Source: Sphingobacterium sp. (GTDB lineage Bacteria; Bacteroidota; Bacteroidia; Sphingobacteriales; Sphingobacteriaceae). From it: a DNA stretch of 34,105 nucleotides. A model generated the notes under the pieces. It was not told the origin of the DNA, ran no database searches, and was given only the letters and a program-made list of their open reading frames with translations. Shown here piece by piece: positions 17,301 through 24,314 of the stretch; the stretch's first letter is position 1; the number at the start of each line of letters is the position of its first letter. The DNA lies in assembly GCA_031277685.1 (NCBI GenBank), contig JAITLV010000284.1, positions 1 through 34,105 on the forward strand, given 5' to 3'. A program made the position numbers and the translations under genes.

Positions 17301-17709
17301 AGCACGAGAAGGCCAAACAACTAATATTTGTGCATTTCTTATAGCTCATAGCAGCCCTGAGCAACAGCAAAGTAGTCTCCAATTGATAAATAAGATTTTG
17401 AACCAACAGAAAAGGATTATTCAGCAACCTCTGGCTAGCACTTCAAACTGGTCACGATGGGATAAGGCATTGAAGATTTCATTATGGATATTAGCCTTCT
17501 GCAAATGGTGTGAATACTATCTATCTAAATCTAATCTAAGTAACAATGAATTAGAAAAGCTATCCCAAAATGCTCATAAATTAGCCGAAGCGAGACCAAT
17601 CAATGAATGGAGAACTGAAACTACAGATCAACCTTCAGGGGTTATAGCATTCCTTAATCAAGGAGAATCTCTGTTAGTGTCAATCGACAAAACAGAAAGC
17701 ATTTCTTAA
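14338..17709 (+). CDS. VPA1262-family protein with PLD-like motif
   Basis: A 1123-aa single-gene cargo preceded by AGGAAG. The N-terminal ~400 residues match my recollection of the VPA1262 family N-terminal domain, found in bacterial defence islands. The middle carries a phospholipase-D-like nuclease pattern: 'VIFDPYFED' (~449-457), then H529-D-R531-Y ('LHDRYIII') and 'GFHLSNSFQ' (~545-555). This is a degenerate HxK-type site with Arg for Lys and no clear second HKD copy. The C-terminal ~450 residues look like helical repeats. No membrane segments are seen. It lies alone between arrays A and B, with a terminator after it. A defence role and nucleic-acid cleavage are inferred from family context only. 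Confidence 0.72.
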   Translation: MHQHAQEKLKSPTLNDLINDSRLERLFSKNVKPCALQLWVLQVKCGQLIENRIVYGRLLPYNHFDNTWTFSDNNKFCTIDQKTKARVTKLTLYLQSIHCADLLRLLNDRQTITTISTELGFIIPKKLEKEFGKTSLSPTDLAYRPVAYLINRDAYHHSLSSPHGEAGAFSASITQTDKDALFQLGSLYSPKLTKMVVKSLNGDTGMDFSNTDTSRFGDIELLVFPTLDDHERNLLEITWINSPHTLITRFNPSQIPYYNSFQFRLNIENNSQITYSVLAIAEKNKDGLFECRFELDEEVSGCIDSTELEIFGFRDSTYKQGTLCSRWQIGYIREMHFQSHVVGHGRGSSFKFDWLEKTAQHADKLRVEAALTINHNNQDFAGHVGGREVDSWVPVNREIATLFKRLHPQKSNGLFCPRWSQGNDNGRLQLVEWFKALLTQYQQHQIVIFDPYFEDAGLGLLLLYSVQKSDYIVFRSLPKTPPKDKPQRRQSDNTAQNGINNLLANCEQSHHQLRHLKLRIYGLKEGRLHDRYIIIMGKDGLPITGFHLSNSFQRAAENHPLLITPIPSDTLLDVEEYVLSLIQEAKVSQNQENIENTNMRLLFDSTALPPSTPKRYEPLLFLNKTFAGEVLSIWCSEPTLHGLNSNALKEQMTTLGLLEEESLNLSTRVTSFHNFLDQQADNFNNFGPIWEILGDIFAHSHTNEYYIEKLESEHSFLKFLAHFLKLSFNREYTEIDKNLTVVESQFFTRTIEELLYSPYQPHHLFHTTKYSALTWSEYFAIKFLWQFNPDVLLEIAEKQILDIPTDNQSSKIIRLSLLSQIVSEISLSVQIRISEIQLDRLLSSSSALFYWMGLHAIQIQLEKPNGLSKAISLITNFTTANQIQVLGWMINRAAKKSDNIEAYKGLITALHKILPSKISKDELKSLIDSMRGHMKQLAWAEPWLFQDIISPLLENDRVNVDDACEIWTQELISMLEPEGPNTSLLFDQAREGQTTNICAFLIAHSSPEQQQSSLQLINKILNQQKRIIQQPLASTSNWSRWDKALKISLWILAFCKWCEYYLSKSNLSNNELEKLSQNAHKLAEARPINEWRTETTDQPSGVIAFLNQGESLLVSIDKTESIS

Positions 17710-17757
17710 AAAGAAAAATTTCTAACTATCTAGTAAGCTGCTAATGCGTACTAACTT

Positions 17758-17782
17758 AAAAATGGTTCAATAAACCACTTTT
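17758..17782 (+). terminator. Terminator of the VPA1262-family gene
   Basis: AAAATGGTT pairs with AACCACTTTT (one bulged base) around a short loop, 49 bp after the stop and 8 bp before the first site of array B. Confidence 0.55.
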
Positions 17783-17789
17783 AGGAAAA

Positions 17790-18002
17790 TGACATCAGAT
17801 GTGTCGTTTTCTTATCAAAATGTCATTAGTTGTGTCGTATTCTAGTGTCATTATGCGTCACAAGAATCGCTAAGTTTTTGAATTTCTGAAATGGGAAATG
17901 ACAGCATATGTGTCGCGTGACGACGTCACGCGTCACGCAACATATAAGTTGTCATTTGCGACACATAAAATGTCATTGAGCGACAGATAAGTTGTCATTG
18001 AA
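17790..18002. mobile_element. Transposon-end-like site array B
   Basis: Four sites read left to right: TGACATCAGATGTGTCG (17790), TGTCATTAGTTGTGTCG (17821), TGTCATTATGCGTCA (17846) and TGACAGCATATGTGTCG (17899). The last overlaps the palindrome CGCGTGACG-A-CGTCACGCG (17914-17932). Three inverted CGACA/CAACA-type sites follow to 18002. Offsets of the four inner sites and palindrome (+0, +31, +56, +109, +124) are identical to array A although spacer sequence differs. The outermost sites (TGACA at 17790, TGTCA ending 17997) could form terminal inverted repeats matching at 13 of 17 bases. Confidence 0.65.
17938..18002. repeat. Outer 21-22-bp repeats of array B
   Basis: Three contiguous copies lie at 17938-17958, 17959-17980 and 17981-18002. 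Their consensus is roughly CGACA-N-ATAARTTGTCATT, with CAACA in the first. Read on the minus strand they are the same TGACA-N7-TGTCG motif as the four inner sites, but inverted. The style (GCGACA...TTGTCATT) resembles ends of Tn5053-like and type V-K CAST elements as I remember them. Confidence 0.7.
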
Positions 18003-18014
18003 AAAACCGCCAGT

Positions 18015-18121
18015 ATGAACTGCACCCCGAAAGTTGGACACATTCAGTCTAACTTGGAGGGTGCTTTTCTATGGCTAAATATTCTCAAGAATATAAACTT
18101 GTTTATGCATATATTGGTTAG
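18015..18121 (+). mobile_element. IS3-family remnant (left end and start of orfA)
   Basis: TGAACTGCACCCCGAAAGTT at 18015, continuing GGACA, is a typical left terminal inverted repeat of IS150-group IS3 elements. It is followed by GGAGGGTGC and an ATG at 18071 beginning MAKYSQEYKLVYAYIG, which then hits a stop at 18119. The rest of the element is gone. Just before it, AAAAAACCGCCAGTAT looks like the left arm of a terminator whose right arm has been lost. From 18122 to the next gene at 18380 I see only AT-rich sequence and the promoter candidate at 18267. Confidence 0.65.
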
Positions 18122-18266
18122 TTTTGAAATATTCATACACTTCAACACAACCCTTATAGTTTTATCTTCGTCCCTCTCGCAATATCCACATAAAAGTTTG
18201 TTCAGTTTTTGTCAGATATTTTTGCAAAAAATCTTTTCTTAAATTTGCAAAACCTAGTTTTTTTAT

Positions 18267-18293
18267 TTGACAGCCTAATTCTAATATTATGAT
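18267..18293 (+). promoter_or_regulatory. Candidate sigma70 promoter
   Basis: TTGACA (18267-18272), a 15-bp gap and TATGAT (18288-18293), about 87 bp before the gene at 18380. The hexamers are near consensus; the spacing is short. Confidence 0.4.
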
Positions 18294-18379
18294 AAAAATG
18301 TAATTTTTTGCCTGATGGTTTTCTACTTAAAATGCTAATCTAATAATATATATATACATATAACGAATAGGAAATAAAA

Positions 18380-19180
18380 ATGAATTTATGTGATAAAAAT
18401 TACTTAAGCAATGTTATGACTGTCGTTGATAGTATTTATCAAAAAATTAATGATAAAACTGTGATTTATCTTGAAGGTGGGCATTTTAGTCATAATTTTG
18501 GTGCAGATGATTTTGCAATTAATACATTAAATGATGCCATAGCGCTTGGCTCAATGATTATAAAAAAATATCAAAGAGACATTAAGCTCACTTATGGCAT
18601 TTTAATTGATGACCTTGGTTTAGCTTGTTCAGAAGAGAGTTGTACAATTTTACCAACAGAAACTAAACAAGATTCAACAAGATCAGAATTACCTAGCGAA
18701 CTGGAATCTATTTTATCGAATAGCAAACTGATTAAACGAGATAAAGTACTTATTTTTTCTGAACGAACCAGTAAAAACAGAGCAATTGATAGTATCAAAA
18801 AAATAATAAAAAAAGATAAGAGTCCTTTTATTTTCAATGAAGAAGAAACACATACTGAAATTAAATTAACAGATCAAAATCATTCGTTTGTTATGGCACG
18901 TCGCCAAGGGCATACATTTACAGCCAAATGTCCTGCCATTATGTCTCAACACTACAAAGATGTTCTGACTAAAGTTAAACAACGATTTGCTGATGTGACT
19001 AATATCATTATTATTGATTGGTCTGATCTTTCAGACAAAACCAAGGTGACCCAAGGGCGCTTTGCTCTTTCTGCAATCAAAGATTCTAATCAAGATATCA
19101 ATCATTCAATTATTAATATATTTTTTGGTGATGATGCGGGGGAAATTGCAGAAGTAAATCACGAAATGAATCTTATCTAA
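18380..19180 (+). CDS. Unrecognised 266-aa protein next to a cysteine desulfurase
   Basis: I do not recognise this family. It is a soluble protein with an AGGAAAT ribosome binding site. Conserved-looking stretches are 'YLEGGHFSHNFGADDFAIN' (~30-48) and 'YGILIDDLGLACSEESC' (~73-89). The latter holds Asp and Cys pairs that could bind metal or sulfur. A basic middle (~125-150) is followed by an alpha/beta end with 'NIIIIDWSDLSDKTKVTQG'. It is followed after 40 bp by a cysteine desulfurase and an EamA transporter, so a role in making or using a sulfur-containing compound is possible but only inferred. Confidence 0.6.
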   Translation: MNLCDKNYLSNVMTVVDSIYQKINDKTVIYLEGGHFSHNFGADDFAINTLNDAIALGSMIIKKYQRDIKLTYGILIDDLGLACSEESCTILPTETKQDSTRSELPSELESILSNSKLIKRDKVLIFSERTSKNRAIDSIKKIIKKDKSPFIFNEEETHTEIKLTDQNHSFVMARRQGHTFTAKCPAIMSQHYKDVLTKVKQRFADVTNIIIIDWSDLSDKTKVTQGRFALSAIKDSNQDINHSIINIFFGDDAGEIAEVNHEMNLI

Positions 19181-19220
19181 AAAATACCTTAATCAAAATA
19201 TATAAAGCTTGAGTATAACA

Positions 19221-20369
19221 ATGATTTATCTTGACTATAATGCAACAACACCGATTGATCCTGACGTTTTGTCAACAATGACAGCTTGCTTTCACGACTA
19301 TTTTGCAAACTCTGCTTCTGTAAGTCATCACGAAGGAATCAAAGCATATCATCATTTAGAAAAATGTAGAGCCACTGTTGCTCAAATGATTGATGCTGAC
19401 CCAAATCACATTATATTTAACTCAGGTGCATCTGAGGCAAACAACACTGTTATTCGCGCTGTTGTGGATTATTATAAACCTCAAGGGACTGTGCATATTA
19501 TTACAAGTAGCATAGAACATAAATGTCTGATTAATATTTGCGAACACCTCAAGCAACGTGAGGATGTAGAAGTTACTTACTTACCAGTTGATAAATCTGG
19601 AAAAGTTTGTATTCAAGCATTGAAAACAGCTTTACAACCCAATACACGCCTCATTTCTATCATGGCTGCAAATAACGAAACAGGAATGCTTCAACCGCTT
19701 CAAGAAATCAGCCAAATTGCACATGACCATCATATTTTATTTCATACCGATGCGGCTCAATGGATTGGAAAACTCCCCTTTTCTGTTAAAGATATCAAAC
19801 CTAATTTCGTGAGTATTTCAGCACATAAGTTTTATGGCCCTAAAGGTGTGGGTGTGTTGTACTGTAATCAGAGGGATATCATTTTAAATTCTCCACTTGT
19901 TCATGGTGGCGGACAAGAATCGGGTATGCGAAGTGGAACAGCCAATTTACCTGGAATAGCAGGTATGGCAAAAGCGGCTGAACTCTTTATTGCTTTACAT
20001 GAAGACAATATTGCACAGCAAAAACAGCTCAAAACATATCTTCTTAAAAAATTGCGACAGTTTTTTCCTCATGCCATTGTGAATGGCTGTGAAAAACAAA
20101 GCCTTCCCAATACGATTAATTTTTCTTTGCCAACGGTTAAATCAAGTACATTACTCAAAAAACTCAAAATGAAAGTTGCTTTAAGTAGTGCATCTGCCTG
20201 TCTTTCATCTGAACAAAAGCCTAGTCATGTACTTAGTGCTATGGGGCTTGATGATGAAATTAGTCAAAGCGCAATTCGTTTAAGTTTTGGAAATAGGACA
20301 ACTTTAGAAGATCTAGATACGGCTTTAGATTTAATTTACACCACATATGAAAGATTAAAAGAGCATTAA
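19221..20369 (+). CDS. Cysteine desulfurase (NifS/IscS-like, class V aminotransferase)
   Basis: A 382-aa PLP enzyme that moves sulfur from cysteine onto its own Cys as persulfide. The N terminus 'IYLDYNATTPIDP' is typical. 'GASEANN' and 'NNETG' are present. The PLP lysine is K203 ('SAHKFYGPKGVG') and the catalytic Cys is C327 ('SSASACLSSEQKPSHVL'). The Ser-rich loop without an LRPGT tail fits group-I NifS/IscS types. I prefer the ATG at 19221 over an upstream TTG. It is not next to iscU, suf, dnd or ssp genes. It is sandwiched between an unknown protein and an exporter, so it probably serves a dedicated thio-metabolite or modification route. Confidence 0.88.
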   Translation: MIYLDYNATTPIDPDVLSTMTACFHDYFANSASVSHHEGIKAYHHLEKCRATVAQMIDADPNHIIFNSGASEANNTVIRAVVDYYKPQGTVHIITSSIEHKCLINICEHLKQREDVEVTYLPVDKSGKVCIQALKTALQPNTRLISIMAANNETGMLQPLQEISQIAHDHHILFHTDAAQWIGKLPFSVKDIKPNFVSISAHKFYGPKGVGVLYCNQRDIILNSPLVHGGGQESGMRSGTANLPGIAGMAKAAELFIALHEDNIAQQKQLKTYLLKKLRQFFPHAIVNGCEKQSLPNTINFSLPTVKSSTLLKKLKMKVALSSASACLSSEQKPSHVLSAMGLDDEISQSAIRLSFGNRTTLEDLDTALDLIYTTYERLKEH

Positions 20370-21251
20370 GTGATTAAAAATAAAAAAATTGTTGCTGAAC
20401 TCTTATTATTAACTGTTGCTGCTGGATGGGGAATTGGTTTTCCTATCATGAAATTAGCCATCAATGAATATCCTGTTTCTACAGTTTTGGCATTACGGTT
20501 TATTTTAGCTGCAATTTTACTATTTCCTTTTGCAATGAAAGACCTTTCAAAAATTGAAACTAAAACACTTTTTTCAGGTATATTTTTGGGTTTTCTTTTA
20601 AGTCTTTCTTTTATTTTTTTAATATTTGGTCTAGAGCTCACGACTGCATCAAGTACCGGCTTTCTAGCAGGGTTAAGTGTAATCTGGGTATTAATTTTAA
20701 CAAGCATTATTGCTTACAAACTCCCCTCATTGGACATTATTATAGCCACACTACTTGGTCTTATCGGGATATATGTGATGTCCGATATGCAAGACTGGGT
20801 ATTACAAAAGGGAGAACTTCTAATTATTTTAGGTTCTATTTTTTCAGCTATACATATTATTGCCATTGATAAAATCCAATCCCAGCAGCAAAACAGTGTG
20901 GTATTGACAATTTTGCAGCTTATTACAACCGCAGTTGTGATGTCATGTGTTGTTAATTTGACAGGTCATAATATTATTCCCACCACATGGAATTTTAATT
21001 TAATTACTGCTTTATTTATTACAGCTATTTTCTCAACTATAATTGCTTTTTGGGTGCAAACCAATTATCAATCTTATACTACCCCTAATAGAGCCGTATT
21101 AATCTATAACCTAGAACCAGTGTTTGCGGCATTTTTTTCAATGTGGTTACTTCAAGAACAGTTACATTTTAATATGATAGTGGGTGGTTCTCTGATTTTA
21201 GTTGGTATGTGTCTACCTGTTTTTATAAAACAAAATAGATTATTAAGTTAG
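20370..21251 (+). CDS. EamA/DMT-family transporter
   Basis: A 293-aa inner-membrane protein with about ten hydrophobic helices in two EamA repeats, typical of drug/metabolite exporters. It begins with GTG immediately after the desulfurase stop, so it is coupled to it. Its 3' end overlaps the convergent TetR gene by 9 bp. The substrate cannot be read from sequence; operon position suggests export of the product of the preceding genes. Confidence 0.82.
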   Translation: MIKNKKIVAELLLLTVAAGWGIGFPIMKLAINEYPVSTVLALRFILAAILLFPFAMKDLSKIETKTLFSGIFLGFLLSLSFIFLIFGLELTTASSTGFLAGLSVIWVLILTSIIAYKLPSLDIIIATLLGLIGIYVMSDMQDWVLQKGELLIILGSIFSAIHIIAIDKIQSQQQNSVVLTILQLITTAVVMSCVVNLTGHNIIPTTWNFNLITALFITAIFSTIIAFWVQTNYQSYTTPNRAVLIYNLEPVFAAFFSMWLLQEQLHFNMIVGGSLILVGMCLPVFIKQNRLLS

Positions 21252-21842
21252 CCCCAAATAACCAAATACAGCCTTTTCAACTCGCTGCTGTAAATGATTT
21301 AAATCACTTTCCCCTGCTATGCCTGCTGCGTTAATAATACCTTTGCTTAAAGCAATTACATCTTGTGCAGCTGTCTGTGCATGTGAAACCCCAGAACGTT
21401 TAAACAGATCAGAAATTATGGTTTCTAGCTCGTGTTGAAGTTCACTTTCCTCGGTGTCTTGTCCAATGAGTTCAGAAGCAAATTCTAAGGTTCGTGCCAA
21501 CTGCGGGCGGCTCAATTGATGCTGCACAGCAACTTGGATGATGAGTTTTAGTTTTTCTTTTAAGCCTGCGGCTTCATGTTGCTGTATGGCTTCAACGATA
21601 CGACTTGAGAGTTTAGTGCGCTCACGTCGAATTAATTCAACGATTAAGGCATCTTTAGATGGAAAGTATTGATATAGGCTACCAATGCTTACCCCAGCAA
21701 GTTCAGCCACGGCATTTGTATTAAATCCAGCAAAGCCTAATGACTCTAAAATGCGAGCAGCCGCTTCTAAAATTGCTTCAAATGTAGCCATCGAGCGTGC
21801 TTGACGCGGGCGTTTGCGTGGGTCTGGGAAGATTTCTGACAT
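21243..21842 (-). CDS. TetR-family regulator
   Basis: A 199-aa repressor with N-terminal TetR HTH (~15-60, 'FNTNAVAELAGVSIGSLYQYFPSKDALI') and a ligand-binding helical domain. An earlier in-frame ATG at 21881 exists. I chose 21842 because the earlier start lies inside the symmetric sites at 21867-21896, and the family normally begins shortly before 'RKRPRQARS'. It is divergent from the darcynin gene and likely controls it and itself. Confidence 0.85.
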   Translation of the reverse strand: MSEIFPDPRKRPRQARSMATFEAILEAAARILESLGFAGFNTNAVAELAGVSIGSLYQYFPSKDALIVELIRRERTKLSSRIVEAIQQHEAAGLKEKLKLIIQVAVQHQLSRPQLARTLEFASELIGQDTEESELQHELETIISDLFKRSGVSHAQTAAQDVIALSKGIINAAGIAGESDLNHLQQRVEKAVFGYLGLT

Positions 21843-21866
21843 GAGCCGAAATGCGAGTATGTAATG

Positions 21867-21896
21867 TGAGCAATCACTCATATACTGACTGAGTCA
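21867..21896. promoter_or_regulatory. Paired palindromes, candidate TetR operators
   Basis: TGAG-N6-CTCA (21867-21880) and the perfect TGACT-G-AGTCA (21886-21896) lie in the divergent tetR/darcynin gap. A related TCAGTCAT occurs again at 21947-21954, near the darcynin start. TetR proteins bind such palindromes between divergent promoters. Confidence 0.5.
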
Positions 21897-21963
21897 TGTT
21901 GATATGACAAGCAAATGCTGTCTTTTCAGTTGAACTACAACTCGGCTCAGTCATGGAGTGGTT

Positions 21964-22293
21964 ATGTCTAGAACCTATACTTTTTTTATTCATTTAAGAG
22001 CTTTGCCTGCTTGGTTGGCTTTAGCTCGTGAAAAGCGGGCGGAGTTTAGTATACAAAAGCTTGAGCCTATTTTTGAGAAGTACCCGACTGTAAAAGTTCG
22101 ATGGTATGACGTTGAAGCGTTTAGTACTAAAGCCAGTGATATTGCTGTGTTTGAGACGACATCTCTGCAAGATTATTATTTTGTGATTGATGAGATTCGA
22201 GACTCTGAGTTTTGTACAGTACCCTACTTTGAGTTTGTAGAGATTATTCCAGCAATTGAAGATGGATATGCAGAGTATGAAAGTTCTTTATAA
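21964..22293 (+). CDS. Darcynin-family protein
   Basis: A 109-aa soluble protein beginning MSRTYTFFIHLRALPAWLAL, matching the darcynin domain family known mainly from Acinetobacter. The function is unknown; the fold is expected to be a ferredoxin-like dimeric alpha-beta barrel. I chose the ATG at 21964 (GGAG 6 nt upstream) over a GTG two codons earlier. It is divergent from the TetR gene and shares its operator region. Confidence 0.75.
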   Translation: MSRTYTFFIHLRALPAWLALAREKRAEFSIQKLEPIFEKYPTVKVRWYDVEAFSTKASDIAVFETTSLQDYYFVIDEIRDSEFCTVPYFEFVEIIPAIEDGYAEYESSL

Positions 22294-22354
22294 AGTTACT
22301 CTTATAGAAAATTTATAATATGAAAGATATTCATCTTAAAGCAAATATGTTTAA

Positions 22355-22381
22355 AAAAGAGTTGCCAAGCGCATCTCTTTT
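22355..22381. terminator. Bidirectional terminator between darcynin and gajB
   Basis: AAAAGAG...TGC pairs with GCA...CTCTTTT (one mismatch) with A- and T-runs at the ends. It lies between two convergent genes and can serve both. Confidence 0.65.
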
Positions 22382-22416
22382 TTATTTAATCTAAGCAATT
22401 AATAACGAAAAACTGA

Positions 22417-24312
22417 TTAATCTAGAACAATTACTTCAAATCCGTTCAGCCTCATCTGTTCAAAATCACTTTCATTTAAAGTAACTCTATTTCCAGAAGA
22501 CTTTAAGAAACTTTTGTGAAGTGCTAAACATAGTAAATGAGTAGGTCTAGTCATTCCAACATAGAGTAATTTCTTTTTAGCAGAAAATTTCTTAAGCTTT
22601 TTACCTTTAAGAAGAGGGAGTAACTGATTAAAATCATAAGCTCTATTATAAGTTTCCATAACTAAAGTAGCTGTATGAGTTTCTCCCTTTGATTTATGTA
22701 TTGTAGAAATATGAATATCAATATCAGAACCATCAATATTTATAGTAACTTTATCTGAATTTTTTTTTGGGTTTACAACTTTATAATTAAAAATTATAGA
22801 TTTAAGAGTACTACAATCATAACTAAATTCCATAAAATCCGCTAAATCTATTATAGATTTTTCCAAATATAAAAAAGGATCACTTGCACTAAATATGCTA
22901 TCAATCATATAAATTGAGTTTAACTTCAGCTGATCAAGTAATTTTTTTTGGTTAATTTTAAGATAATTACTTAATGAATTTTTTGTATATTTATCAACCT
23001 TATTTCTTACATTTAAAATATCAAGATATTGTAAAATTATTTCCCAATAAATATTATTAATAAAGTAAGGGGTAAGCTCACAGTTACTTTTCAAAAACTT
23101 ATCTTTAAGATTATTTTCATCAACTTCCTCTAAAGATTCTTTTCTATGATAATCAATATAGCTTGGTATAGTATGTTTAATTTTTCTTTGACCTATACCT
23201 CCAATAGCTTTAAAAAATGAGTTATCAATTAAATCTAAATTATATAATTTTATTTTTTCAGCAAAAACAGGTAATACTTCATTAATTCTATCATCCTCAA
23301 ATACAATAATTATAGGATGAATATCTATCTGGCTCTCACTTTCCAATATATAATTAGTTACAGAAAAATCACTAGCTACTTTACATATTTTTTGAGACAA
23401 TCTTTTCGTATTATTAATCTTAATATAGTCATCACCAATATCCCATGTTTCTATTTCTTTACTTTCAAAATTAAATATTGACTGATCATTATCACCTATT
23501 TTTTGAACGATTGAATCAGAATTTCCAAATAAAGTATCTAACAATTTGAACTGACGCTCATCCGTATCTTGGGTTTCATCAATAAAAATATACTTAAATC
23601 TAGCCGAAATTATATTTACTATATCTGGATAACTTTGCAAATATTCTTCTGCAAAATCATAACAATGACTAAATTTTAAATAACCGTTCTCCCATATTTT
23701 AAAAATAATATCATCTTCTATATAAGAGACAAGTCTTGGATAAAAACTGCTACTATTATTAACTATTGTTTTTTTTCGCCCATTAATGTTAAGTTCAATT
23801 TTTTTTCCATTAACCTCTAAACTATTAATAAAATTTTCAATAGACATTAGATTTTCTTCACATCTTTGTAATAAAAATTTCCCTTCAAAACTCCTTTTCA
23901 TAAATTCTGTTAATTTTTTTTCAAAAATAACAGAATCAATAGCTATTGGTTTTTTTTCAAAGCACTTTACATAAAAAGGAATTGCTAAGTATTTATTTAC
24001 AAAGGATTGAAAAGTTCCTACATGATTAGGGTAACCAAGTAATTTTCCCGAATTACATCCTAATTTTCGCTTAATTTCTTCAATTGCTATATTAGTATGT
24101 GTCAAAACAAGAATACCACTTTTATCTACGAAGGGCATCTTACTTGTAAGAATATCTAATTTTGCTACTAGAGAGGTAGTTTTCCCTGCTCCAGGACAGG
24201 CTTTAATATCTTTATTAATATTACATTTTATAAATTCTTTACTCCCTTCATCAAAAAATAAAGAATATTTTTTTTCAACATTTGAAATATCACTATCTGT
24301 TATTAAACTCAT
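22417..24312 (-). CDS. gajB: Gabija GajB-like UvrD/PcrA helicase
   Basis: A 631-aa superfamily 1A helicase-like protein. Walker A is GAGKTT (41-46) in 'ACPGAGKTTSL'. Walker B/Q-rich motif 'FIDETQDTDERQ' lies near 243-254. A motif VI region, 'LLYVGMTRPTHLL', is near the C terminus. It starts 2 nt after the stop of the OLD-family gene, the standard Gabija layout, in which GajB senses DNA ends or nucleotide loss and activates GajA. It is longer than the prototype GajB (about 494 aa, from memory). It is very AT-rich compared with flanking chromosomal genes, suggesting horizontal acquisition. Confidence 0.8.
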   Translation of the reverse strand: MSLITDSDISNVEKKYSLFFDEGSKEFIKCNINKDIKACPGAGKTTSLVAKLDILTSKMPFVDKSGILVLTHTNIAIEEIKRKLGCNSGKLLGYPNHVGTFQSFVNKYLAIPFYVKCFEKKPIAIDSVIFEKKLTEFMKRSFEGKFLLQRCEENLMSIENFINSLEVNGKKIELNINGRKKTIVNNSSSFYPRLVSYIEDDIIFKIWENGYLKFSHCYDFAEEYLQSYPDIVNIISARFKYIFIDETQDTDERQFKLLDTLFGNSDSIVQKIGDNDQSIFNFESKEIETWDIGDDYIKINNTKRLSQKICKVASDFSVTNYILESESQIDIHPIIIVFEDDRINEVLPVFAEKIKLYNLDLIDNSFFKAIGGIGQRKIKHTIPSYIDYHRKESLEEVDENNLKDKFLKSNCELTPYFINNIYWEIILQYLDILNVRNKVDKYTKNSLSNYLKINQKKLLDQLKLNSIYMIDSIFSASDPFLYLEKSIIDLADFMEFSYDCSTLKSIIFNYKVVNPKKNSDKVTINIDGSDIDIHISTIHKSKGETHTATLVMETYNRAYDFNQLLPLLKGKKLKKFSAKKKLLYVGMTRPTHLLCLALHKSFLKSSGNRVTLNESDFEQMRLNGFEVIVLD

Positions 24313-24314
24313 TA

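Noticed and set aside
17785..18004. GAAAA on both sides of array B as a 5-bp target duplication
   Set aside because: It requires the element to end in TT instead of CA, and the flanks are A-rich, so chance is likely.
18004..18010. ACCGC beside array B as the AbaR-type target duplication in comM
   Set aside because: No comM sequence is present and no matching copy was found at a left end; a 5-mer alone is not evidence.
18015..18242. A 75-aa open frame as a real gene
   Set aside because: It reads across the IS3 end in another frame and has no ribosome binding site; the IS remnant explains the sequence.
19221..20369. DndA/SspA of a DNA phosphorothioation system
   Set aside because: No dndBCDE or sspBCD genes are adjacent; the neighbours are an unknown protein and an EamA exporter.
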